DNA of 64,000 nucleotides. Origin: Thermoplasmatota archaeon (lineage in GTDB: Archaea; Thermoplasmatota; JAKEGO01). This document shows, piece after piece, positions 49,412 through 57,700 of the stretch (positions are counted from its first letter, which is position 1; each line of letters opens with the position of its first letter). The position numbers were made by a program, and so were the translations under genes. The notes beneath the pieces were generated by a model that saw only the letters and a program-made list of their open reading frames with translations, had not been told where the DNA came from and searched no databases. Where the stretch lies: positions 310,001 through 374,000 of the forward strand of contig JANQNK010000020.1 of NCBI GenBank assembly GCA_028279595.1, in the 5' to 3' direction.

Positions 49412-50083
49412 ATGGAAAACGAGAAGAGGGTCGCAGCGCACTCCGCGTGCGACCGCGTTGCGGACGGGACCGTCATCGGACTCGGAACAGGCAGCACTGT
49501 ACGATTCTTTCTGGAGAAGCTTGCTGAGCGGATATCCGAGGAGGAGCTCGAGGTCATAGGCGTCCCGACGTCGCAGGGATCGGAGACCATGGCGGCCGAG
49601 CTCGGCATACCACTGACCGACCTTTCGGAGCATCCCGTCCTGGACCTCGACATAGACGGCGCCGACGAAATATCCCCGCAACTGGACCTTATCAAGGGCG
49701 GGGGCGGAGCGCTCCTGCGGGAGAAGATCGTCGCCGACGCATCCCTCGAGGTCGTGATAATCGCCGACGGCAGCAAGACCGTCGACCTGCTCGGTGAATT
49801 CCCCCTTCCCGTGGAGGTCCTCCCCTTCGGGATCGAGCGAACGAGAAGCGAGCTCGAGAACCTCGGATGCCCTGCCACGGTCCGGGAGAGGGATGGGACA
49901 ACATACTTGACCGATAACGGTAACAACATAATCGATTGCGCGTTCGGGCGGATCGAGGACCCCCGCGGCCTGGAGGCCAGGTTGCTCGGGATCCCCGGAG
50001 TGCTCGAATGCGGACTCTTCGTCGGGATGGCCGACGTGGCCATCGTCGCCGACGGGGAAGAGGTGAGGGTCCTGGAGGTTTGA
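49412..50083 (+). CDS. rpiA: Ribose-5-phosphate isomerase A
   Basis: 223 residues with GLGTGSTVRFF (phosphate loop), VIGVPTSQGSE, LDLDIDGADEI with catalytic acid residues, and KGGGGALLREKIVADAS, all hallmarks of RpiA. It interconverts ribose 5-phosphate and ribulose 5-phosphate, which in archaea feeds nucleotide synthesis from the ribulose monophosphate route. The gene follows the coiled-coil gene by 12 bp and precedes the CBS gene by 5 bp, so all are likely one transcript. Confidence 0.96.
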   Translation: MENEKRVAAHSACDRVADGTVIGLGTGSTVRFFLEKLAERISEEELEVIGVPTSQGSETMAAELGIPLTDLSEHPVLDLDIDGADEISPQLDLIKGGGGALLREKIVADASLEVVIIADGSKTVDLLGEFPLPVEVLPFGIERTRSELENLGCPATVRERDGTTYLTDNGNNIIDCAFGRIEDPRGLEARLLGIPGVLECGLFVGMADVAIVADGEEVRVLEV

Positions 50084-50088
50084 TCCAC

Positions 50089-51228
50089 ATGGAGGACAAG
50101 ATCAGAGTAGGAACATCAGAGGACGTCATGACCGTAGATGTGATAACGGGCAACGAGGACGAGCCCCTTGCGTCCATAGTGGGGCGCATGGGCGCCAAGG
50201 ACATCTCGCAGGTGCCCATCGTCGACGAGAAGAATCGTGTGCGCGGAATGGTAGACTATCACGTCCTGGTCAAGCACAGGCGCCATCAGGGTGGCACCAA
50301 GGCGAAGCATGTTATGTTCGTGCCGCCGGACGTGGAGCCGTCGACACCGCTGGTCGAGGTCGCTGACCATCTGATCCAGCACGAGCTGCGAGCGCTCCCG
50401 GTAGTCGAGAAGGGACGCCTCGTCGGTATCGTCTCGAGGACGGACCTCGTCAACTTCGCGAGCAGGATAGCGGGCGTCCGGACCGTCCCCGTGGCCGAGA
50501 TCATGACCCCGGAACCCAAGACGGTCTCCCCGGACGATGACATCGCGGCTGCCCTGGCGGTGATCAAGCGGCTCGACGAGAGGAACCTACCGGTCGTCGA
50601 GGACGACCTGCTGGTAGGGGTCGTCGGCGTGAAGGACATATCCTCGGCGCTCATCAGGCCCACCGAGAGGTCGCCCATACTCAGCAAGGGCAAGGAGAGC
50701 AAGATGTCGCCCCAGATCAAGGGCCTCATGAACCCGCCGATAACGGTCGCCGAGGGTGCGAACCTCGGGACCGTCATGGACCGCATGATCGAGAGCGATG
50801 TATCGATGCTCCCGGTCATGAGGAAGGAGACCCTCGTCGGCGTCATTACGCACTACGATCTCGTCGAGTTCGTGGCGAGGTACAGGGAAAGGGAGGAAGT
50901 CCTCGTCCAGATCACTGGCATCGAGGCCGAGCCCGAGATATACGATGCGATGTACGAGATCATCGGACGTCTCATCGAGCGGATCTCGTCCTTCTCGAGA
51001 CCGGAGACCATAATCACCCATATCGGGGAGCACGGCAATCCCTCGGAGGAGGGGCACGGCTTCTACGAGGTCAGGGTCAGGCTAAACGCCGAGAGGACAC
51101 TCTTCACCGCATTCAGGTCGGGATGGAACCTGCTGGTGGCCCTCGACGAGTGCCTCGAGGCCATCGAGACTCAGGTCAGGAAGGACCACGACAAGCGCGA
51201 GGCCGACAACCACCGCCCGCGGAGGTAG
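50089..51228 (+). CDS. Four-CBS-domain protein with C-terminal HPF/S30AE-like domain
   Basis: 379 residues from ATG 50089 (GGAGGT at 50074-50079). Four CBS repeats occupy about 8-65, 70-130, 135-195 and 215-270, with motifs such as DISQVPIVDEKNRVRGMVDY, LRALPVVEKGRLVGIVSRTD and VSMLPVMRKETLVGVITHYD; such tandems bind adenine nucleotides. The last 100 residues (VLVQITGIEAEPEI, HIGEHGNPSEEGHGFYEVRV, then AFRSGWNLLVALDECLEAIE) have the strand-helix order of ribosome hibernation factors (S30AE/HPF). If correct, it would be a nucleotide-sensing ribosome hibernation protein. The C-terminal identification is by eye and needs a profile search. Downstream is a small basic protein 3 bp away. Confidence 0.85.
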   Translation: MEDKIRVGTSEDVMTVDVITGNEDEPLASIVGRMGAKDISQVPIVDEKNRVRGMVDYHVLVKHRRHQGGTKAKHVMFVPPDVEPSTPLVEVADHLIQHELRALPVVEKGRLVGIVSRTDLVNFASRIAGVRTVPVAEIMTPEPKTVSPDDDIAAALAVIKRLDERNLPVVEDDLLVGVVGVKDISSALIRPTERSPILSKGKESKMSPQIKGLMNPPITVAEGANLGTVMDRMIESDVSMLPVMRKETLVGVITHYDLVEFVARYREREEVLVQITGIEAEPEIYDAMYEIIGRLIERISSFSRPETIITHIGEHGNPSEEGHGFYEVRVRLNAERTLFTAFRSGWNLLVALDECLEAIETQVRKDHDKREADNHRPRR

Positions 51229-51231
51229 TCG

Positions 51232-51696
51232 ATGAAGAAGTGGAAGGCTCCAGTCTCCGAACCCTCAAACGTTATGGCCCGGAAGGTCCTCCGCGTCCTC
51301 AAGGAGCTCGACTACGAGTTCCGGCGAGACAAGACATACCAGAACTACACCCGGTTTCATGTCATACTGCCGATCCCCGAGGCCGCGTACACCTTCCGAT
51401 TCTACGTGACCAAGCCTTCCGAGATGATAATCGACGTATACGATACCAGACCATCCCATTCCGGTACGCTGCACTTCATCTACCTTCAGATGATCGAGGA
51501 CCCGCAGGACGCCAAGCGCTTCCTACGAAGACTCGTCAGGATAATGCGCAGGAAGCCCTGGGAGTTCAGATGGGGCGAGCGCGTAAGGACCGGGATAATC
51601 CTTCCGGAGTACATGGGAGCCAAGAAGAAATGGAAGCGGGCGATCGGTCCCGATCTGAAGGGGAAGAGAGGACAGCCCCCCACCCGCGCCGGATGA
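51232..51696 (+). CDS. Small basic protein of unknown function
   Basis: 154 residues. GGAGGT at 51221-51226 is an ideal ribosome-binding site for ATG 51232. The central part alternates strands and helices (YTRFHVILPIPEAAYTFRFY, then SEMIIDVYDTRPSHSGTLHF and a helix DAKRFLRRLVRIMRRKPWEF), ending in a very basic tail (AKKKWKRAIGPDLKGKRG). High Arg/Lys suggests nucleic-acid or ribosome binding. It follows the CBS/HPF-like gene by 3 bp; a shared ribosome-related role is an inference. No family recognised. Confidence 0.65.
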   Translation: MKKWKAPVSEPSNVMARKVLRVLKELDYEFRRDKTYQNYTRFHVILPIPEAAYTFRFYVTKPSEMIIDVYDTRPSHSGTLHFIYLQMIEDPQDAKRFLRRLVRIMRRKPWEFRWGERVRTGIILPEYMGAKKKWKRAIGPDLKGKRGQPPTRAG

Positions 51697-51788
51697 GTAC
51701 AATCCTAGATCGACGCCGGCTCCCACGTACCTGGATGGGATCCGCCGGCCAAGTGGATCTACATCCTTTGGATTACAGTCTCCCAAAA

Positions 51789-51798
51789 CCTTTTAACG
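51789..51798 (+). promoter_or_regulatory. TATA box of hisS
   Basis: CCTTTTAACG centred about 27 bp before ATG 51821, implying a leaderless hisS mRNA. Confidence 0.5.
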
Positions 51799-51820
51799 TA
51801 ACAGCCGGCATGACCTTGCG

Positions 51821-53008
51821 ATGATATCGAAGCCCCGCGGAACCAGGGACTTCCTCCCGGACGAGAAGGAGGAGAGAGTGCGCACCTACGGAGCGCTTCG
51901 CGAGACGGCGAAGCTCTTCGGTTACCGCGAGGTGGAGACACCCACATTCGAGCTCGCCGAACTCTTCATCGCCAGGTCAGGCCCCGAGGTCGTCGACCAG
52001 ATGTACACATTCGAGGACAGGGGCGGGCGGCTGCTGGCACTGAGGCCCGAACTCACGGCATCGGTGGCGCGGATGTACAGCGCCGAGATGCGCTCGATCC
52101 CGAAACCGCTCAAGCTCTTCTACTTCGGGAACTGCTACAGGTACGAGCGCCCCCAGAAGGGACGCTACCGGGAGTTCGCACAGTTCGGTGCCGAGGTTAT
52201 CGGCAACGACTCACCGGCGGCGAACGCTGACCTCATCGGAATGGCCTTCCGGAACATCGCGGCGGTCGGTCTAGACGAGTACGTCTTCCGCATCGGCGAC
52301 CTGAGGGTCCTCCGAGCGATCCTCGGGGACGATGCAACGCCCGAGGTGATGCGTCTCATCGACAAGAAGGACCCCGGGCTTAAGGCCGTCCTTCCTGACA
52401 GGGCAGATGCGATCCTCGACTCACGCATCGACGAGGTCAGGAGCATCGTCGGAGACGACGTGATGGCAGAGTACGACGAGCTGACCGGCATCCTCGATGC
52501 GATGGACGTCAACTACGAATTCGATGTCGGCATCGCCCGAGGACTCGATTACTACAATGGTATCGTCTTCGAGGCCGACGCACCAGCGCTCGGAGCCGAG
52601 AAGCAGGTGTGCGGCGGCGGCTCGTACGACCTGGGAGGCGTCGTCGGGATCGAGGGCCTGAAGGCCACCGGTTTCGCCATGGGGATCGACCGTCTGATCC
52701 TGGCCAGGGAGAAGGACGATGCCGTAGGTCCGATCGCCAACGTCTACATCGCCGCGCTCGACGATGCGGCGATCCCGGTCGCGCTGTCCGTTGGCCAGAG
52801 GCTAAGAACTGCTGGCATCCCGACAGACATCGGACTTGGTTCGGCGCGTCCGAACAAAGCGATAAAGGCTGCCCTCGACCGGGGCTGTTCATCCGTGATA
52901 TTGATCGGCGAGGACGAACTCGCTGCGAACACGGTCACTGTCAAGGACCTCGCGACGAAGGAGCAGACTACCGTTCCGGTGGATTCGATCGTGGATAACC
53001 TGTCCTGA
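51821..53008 (+). CDS. hisS: Histidyl-tRNA synthetase
   Basis: 395 residues, class II synthetase. SKPRGTRDFLPDEKEER opens the protein; motif 2 is FGNCYRYERPQKGRYREFAQ; the HisRS-specific VGIARGLDYYNGIVFE is at about residues 235-250, and FAMGIDRLILA is motif 3. The C-terminal domain is a short anticodon-binding fold. It charges tRNA-His in the cytoplasm. A leaderless mRNA is predicted from the TATA box at 51789. Slightly shorter than bacterial HisS, normal for archaea. Confidence 0.96.
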   Translation: MISKPRGTRDFLPDEKEERVRTYGALRETAKLFGYREVETPTFELAELFIARSGPEVVDQMYTFEDRGGRLLALRPELTASVARMYSAEMRSIPKPLKLFYFGNCYRYERPQKGRYREFAQFGAEVIGNDSPAANADLIGMAFRNIAAVGLDEYVFRIGDLRVLRAILGDDATPEVMRLIDKKDPGLKAVLPDRADAILDSRIDEVRSIVGDDVMAEYDELTGILDAMDVNYEFDVGIARGLDYYNGIVFEADAPALGAEKQVCGGGSYDLGGVVGIEGLKATGFAMGIDRLILAREKDDAVGPIANVYIAALDDAAIPVALSVGQRLRTAGIPTDIGLGSARPNKAIKAALDRGCSSVILIGEDELAANTVTVKDLATKEQTTVPVDSIVDNLS

Positions 53009-53027
53009 GAAGAATTTTCCCTGTGGC

Positions 53028-53567
53028 TCAATCGTTGCGCCACTCGATCTCGACGTCGAGTGAATAGTCATTGCTGTCGTCATCGCCGATCAGCGGGTTC
53101 GGGCCGATTCCGAGCCAGGTCTGGTCACCGGCATTCACGAGGGTTATGGTAACGAGCCACTCACCCTTGTATCCCTTCTCATCGACGAAATCGATCTCGA
53201 TGGCGATGTGGCCGTCATCGTCCGAGTCCTCGTCGACGGTCTCGCCGTCCGGCGCCTCCACCTTCAACGAGAATCGGTCAGGTTCGTTCTCGTGCAATGG
53301 AAGGTCGGCCTCGTCCTCCCAGGTGAGGATGAACGTCCCCATCAGCGCGGTCATGCCGTCGGGGTCGACGGGGATCTCAACACTGTCGCCCTCCTGCAGG
53401 TTGCCCGAGGTCGACGTCTCGTAGGTGGTGTCCTCCCCCTCGCCGTTGGCTCCCCCGCCGTCGGATTCCGAAAGGTCCAGCTCGCCGCCGGCCACGGCCG
53501 CCCCAAGCACCGCTATGATGCTGATGAGGATGCCCAGATTGAATACCTGTCGGTCGGCGGAGTTCAT
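53028..53567 (-). CDS. Secreted or N-anchored beta-domain protein
   Basis: 179 residues: an N-terminal hydrophobic helix (about 9-27, VFNLGILISIIAVLGAAVAG), an acidic Gly-rich stretch (DLSESDGGGANGEGEDTTYE), and one extracellular beta-sandwich (about 60-178) ending WLGIGPNPLIGDDDSNDYSL, DVEIEWRND. A minus-strand TATA box CATTTAAATC (53591-53600) is 28 bp upstream of ATG 53567. It is divergent from the archaeosortase-like gene across 188 bp. It has no C-terminal sorting tail. Function unknown. Confidence 0.7.
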   Translation of the reverse strand: MNSADRQVFNLGILISIIAVLGAAVAGGELDLSESDGGGANGEGEDTTYETSTSGNLQEGDSVEIPVDPDGMTALMGTFILTWEDEADLPLHENEPDRFSLKVEAPDGETVDEDSDDDGHIAIEIDFVDEKGYKGEWLVTITLVNAGDQTWLGIGPNPLIGDDDSNDYSLDVEIEWRND

Positions 53568-53615
53568 CTTTCAAGGCTAAGGTCTGGTCCGATTTAAATG
53601 TTGTCGTTACGCGGT

Positions 53616-53638
53616 GGACCGGCGCTGGACGCCGGTCC
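53616..53638. promoter_or_regulatory. Perfect 9-bp hairpin between divergent promoters
   Basis: GGACCGGCG, five-base loop, CGCCGGTCC. It is upstream of both the minus-strand TATA at 53591 and the plus-strand TATA at 53724, so it cannot be a terminator for either gene. It may be an operator or an unused structural element. Confidence 0.45.
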
Positions 53639-53723
53639 TTTCCTGCATCAATGCGCCTCGCATGCGATGGATCGGGCCAGTAATTTTCCGTGTGTTGTCG
53701 ATCGATCCATTTTCGCAAGTAGA

Positions 53724-53732
53724 TATTTATAT
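53724..53732 (+). promoter_or_regulatory. TATA box of the archaeosortase-like gene
   Basis: TATTTATAT centred 28 bp before ATG 53756, giving a leaderless transcript. Confidence 0.6.
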
Positions 53733-53755
53733 CCTGAAGCGAATGAAATCGGTAC

Positions 53756-54718
53756 ATGGCGAAGAAGACTGGCAGCAAGAGTGAGCTCACTTCCAGCGAA
53801 GCCTTCAAGTTCTTCGCCAACTTCGTGATCATCCTCACTGCACTGTTCGTCGTCAATATCGGGACGCTCATGCTCGTCTCGGACGAGTACTACGACGAGA
53901 ACTCGCTGCTTCCACTGCAGGCCTTCGAGACCCGCATCGTCTATGACCTCCAGAGGGCGATGGGTTACGACGTCGAGCTCCAGTACTCCGACGAGAACGT
54001 CGGCATCCACCACAGGATAATCGTGGAGTACGACGGCGACCTCAACGGGACGCTTACCTACAATGCGTGGGAATACTTCATCGAGACCCCGATAGACAGG
54101 AACGTGACCGTCTACACCCACGAACTCCAGGTGGACGTCAGGAAGATGGATGGCGGCAATGGCAACATGACCGTGACCGTCATGCGGGGGAACAAGGTCA
54201 TCCAACACGCTTATACAGGCTCGAGCGGCGTCCGGCTCGAGTTCACCATCGAGGTGGACAACAAGAGGTACCTCGACGAACCCACTGTCCTTCATTATCC
54301 GGACATGGAGGGAAACGGTGAGAGGGCCCAGGGGATCGAGATCACCGGCATCTGCGCCGGACTCAGGGAGATGGCCGTCATTGCGACGCTCGTGCTCCTC
54401 GTGGGAGGGGTCAGGTGGCGACTGAAGTTCAAGTGGGCCGGCATCCTCGTGGGACTGATCTTCCTCGAGAACCTACTGAGGATCTTCCTGATCCACCCGC
54501 TGTCCCTGGCCTTCGGCTGGGACTTCGCGTGGAACACTTTCCACCAGTTCTTCTGGGAGTTCGGTCAGCTCCTCTCCATCATGGTCCTCTTCCTTCTCTG
54601 GTTCATGTTCGTCGCGATGAGGGACCCCGTCCGCCCAGGCTGGGGCGAGCTCAACATAAAGTATCCGAAGCGCCCGCTCAGGTTCGGCCGGCTCCTTCCG
54701 ATCCCCAGGCGGTCCTGA
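53756..54718 (+). CDS. Archaeosortase/exosortase-like membrane protein
   Basis: 320 residues. One N-terminal membrane helix (about 20-42), a soluble extracellular domain (about 43-190) and three or four C-terminal helices that contain the archaeosortase active-site order: Cys200 in TGICAGLREMA, Arg242 in ENLLRIFLIHP and His263 in NTFHQFFWEFG. Archaeosortases cleave C-terminal sorting tails of surface proteins and attach the new end to a lipid. The usual multi-helix N-terminal half is replaced here by an extracellular domain, so it is an atypical member. A leaderless mRNA is predicted. The large surface proteins in the window, such as that at 29278 with its short basic tail, are possible substrates, but none shows a clear known sorting motif. 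Confidence 0.7.
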   Translation: MAKKTGSKSELTSSEAFKFFANFVIILTALFVVNIGTLMLVSDEYYDENSLLPLQAFETRIVYDLQRAMGYDVELQYSDENVGIHHRIIVEYDGDLNGTLTYNAWEYFIETPIDRNVTVYTHELQVDVRKMDGGNGNMTVTVMRGNKVIQHAYTGSSGVRLEFTIEVDNKRYLDEPTVLHYPDMEGNGERAQGIEITGICAGLREMAVIATLVLLVGGVRWRLKFKWAGILVGLIFLENLLRIFLIHPLSLAFGWDFAWNTFHQFFWEFGQLLSIMVLFLLWFMFVAMRDPVRPGWGELNIKYPKRPLRFGRLLPIPRRS

Positions 54719-54761
54719 GACTCAGGATAGAGAATTTCAGTTCCAACACCAGTTACTGCGA

Positions 54762-57700
54762 TCAGTCGTCCTCACCGACGATGACGATACCTGAATCGTC
54801 GATCTCGAGGACCTCGTCGCCGGCCTCTCCGTCCTTCTCCTTTTCTGCCGGCTCCCCCTCTCCCTCGGCGGTCTCGCCGTCCTTGGCGGCCTCCTTCTCG
54901 GCAGCCTTGGCCTTGATCTTCGGAAGGGTTATGTGTCGCCTGCCGAACAGGAGTGCGAGGATGACCACGGCGACAGCCAGGATAGCCAATGACGTCAGGT
55001 TGCTGGTTCCGTCCTCCTCGGCCTCCTCGACGTCCAGCCGTATGCCCCTCTTGTTGTTCCTCTCCGACGACTCGTTCACCTCGTCGTCCGGGTCGACGAT
55101 AGCCTCAAGGTCGTAAGCACCGGCCTTCCTCGGGGTCCAGTAGAGGCTGATGGTGTCGCTCTCGCCTGCCTCCAGCTTGATCCTGTCGGAGTCGAGCTGC
55201 TCATCGGTCGCGGAATCGACAAGGACCACGTCCACGTATTCGGAGTCCACAACGCCCGAGTTCTCGACCGTCACCTGAATCTCGACCTCGCTGTCCACCA
55301 CCGGGTCCGAAAGGACATCGATGTAGGTGACGTTGAAATCGGGCTGTTCCTCCACCACTCGCAGGGTGACCGAGTAGTCGTTGTTGTCCTCGTTGTCCTC
55401 ATCTATCTCGTCATCCGGATCGACCGCCACCGTGATGCGGTGGGACCCGGTCTCCCTCGGGACCCAGAATACTGTCCACTGGTGGTCCGTTCCCCCGGCA
55501 ACGAAGGTCCTTTCCTGGTCGGAGGACTCGTCGATCGCGTTCCCACCAGTGTACTCGGAGTCGAAGGTGATGTCGAAGAGCACGGCAAGGTTGCCGGAGT
55601 TCCTGACCAGTACGGTCACCTCGATGGTGCTGTCGACCTGGAGCATCTCGTCGGAATAGACGGTGACCACGGTCAGGTCTGCCGCCTGTACCCTGACCTT
55701 GATGCTGGCATTGTAGGTCGCGTTTAGTGCCTCTATCGTCAGGTTGAACCAGTGATCGCCCAGCGATGTCCCGTCGGGGATGTAGGGTGTGAATGTCCAA
55801 TCGAGGGAGTCGCCGTACAGAAGTAACCACTCGATGTCGTCGTCCCTCGTGAAGTTCTGCGATTCGTAACTGTCCTCGAGAACGAGCTCGAAGCTCCAGT
55901 TCCCGCTAAGGTCGGTCTCGACCGTCACCGACAGCTCCTCGTCCCCGTTCCCGTCGTTGTCACAGCTGAATTCGGAAGGGACGACGGTGCCGTTCGGAGT
56001 GAAGTGCCTGGCATCCGGCGCCTTGGTGAAGGTCAACTCGCTCCGATGCACGACGACCACGTTGAAGAGGAGTTCTATCGGCGGCCTGTCCTCCCCCCTC
56101 TCGGAACGGCCGTTGAGAAGGATGCTGTAGGGTTCGCTGTCCGACTCGGCCTCGTCGTAGACCGGGATATGCATCACGAGATCCACCGAACCCGATGCCG
56201 GCAGCGAGACGCCGTCCACCTCGTCCCCGTCGTCCGTGATGAACGCGTCGGGCCAGGAGGCGTATCCGATGATCTGGAACGTAATGTTGTTCTCCCTGTC
56301 GTCCTCGTTCACCACCGTGAAGTCGAACTCCACCTCGTCCCCGTTATCGGCATACTGGAGGTCGTCCCCTTCGATCTCCATGTAGAAGTAGTACTGGCTG
56401 AAGTTGAGCTCGATGGCGCCCACCCATGGGCCGTCCTCGGAGAACACGATGACCTCCACCTGCTCCGTCGTGCGGTTGATGCCGTCGCTGGCGTAGATCC
56501 TCAGGACCTCACCCTCCCGATAGGACGAGATCACCTCCGACAGGTCTATGTCGAACTCGCCGTCCTCGTCGGCCTGGAACTTGATCTCGGTGGCGGTCCT
56601 GACCACGGTGATGTTGACGTGGGCCTTGGGAGCGGGTTCGCTCCCTCCAGGCTGGTACACGGTACCAATAACGTGGTACTCGGCGTCCGTGTTGGACGGG
56701 ATCGTCTCGACGGTGACCGAGATGTTGTTGTCAGATTCGTGGACCTCGTGGACGTCGTCCTTGGGGTCTATCGCGACGGTGATGTTCGCGTCGCCCTCGA
56801 ACGTGACCGTGAAATTGACGAGCGTCGACTCGCCGAGCTGCATGAAGGCGTCCTTGGTCTCGGTCTCGACGTCGTCGATCAAGAGCGTGACCGGCGTCCA
56901 TCCGCCGATCTCTCCGCCCGAGTAGGCCGAAAGGGATATCCTCGTCTCACGTCCAGCTATCGGATGCTTCGATGTCCCCGGTCCGACGCGAACGCCGTCC
57001 TCCCTGTAGAACCTGATCGACTCGGCCTCGAAGTCGGGGACCTGTATCTCGATATCGATGGTGGCGTCCGTGGTGCCGGACGAGAACTGCGCCTCGACAC
57101 CGATGGTCTCCGTCCCCTCGTCGATGTCGGGAGCCGTGACGTCGATCACCACCTCTGCGGAGGAGAAGGCGCCTACTGTCACCACTGGCTGCTGCGCCTC
57201 GCCTTCCCATGCGCCGGGTGCGTCCACCACTATGGTCGCGTTGTCCGGGGCATTGCCGTCGTTGAAGAGGACGAGTGTGAAGTTGCCCGTCTGGTTCGAC
57301 GGAATGCCGCCCGATATGTTGGACCCGAACCGCATGTCGTAGGTCGGATCGAGGAATACGAAGGCCGTCTCGTTCTTGTTGAGAAGTGCGGTCTCGGCGC
57401 TGACGGTGATGTTGTACAGGCCGGAGACGTAGGACTGGTCCGGCGTGATGGTGAGGTTGACCGTTGCATTCCCGCCGGACGGGATGTCCACATGGTCGTC
57501 ATCGAGGTCCGTGGTCCAGTCGACCGGTCCGACCGCCGAGAGGTTGACGTTAACCTGTTCGGAACCCCTGTTCTCGAGGTCCACGGTGAGGTCCACCGAG
57601 CCCTCGGGATCGACCGAGGCGTTCAATGGCGTCACATTGATGTAAAGGACCTGGGAGACGTCGATGGTGGTGGTCATGTTGTTGTTGCTCTCGTCCGATT

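Noticed and set aside
53616..53638. Intrinsic terminator
   Set aside because: The hairpin lies between two divergent promoters, so no transcript ends there.
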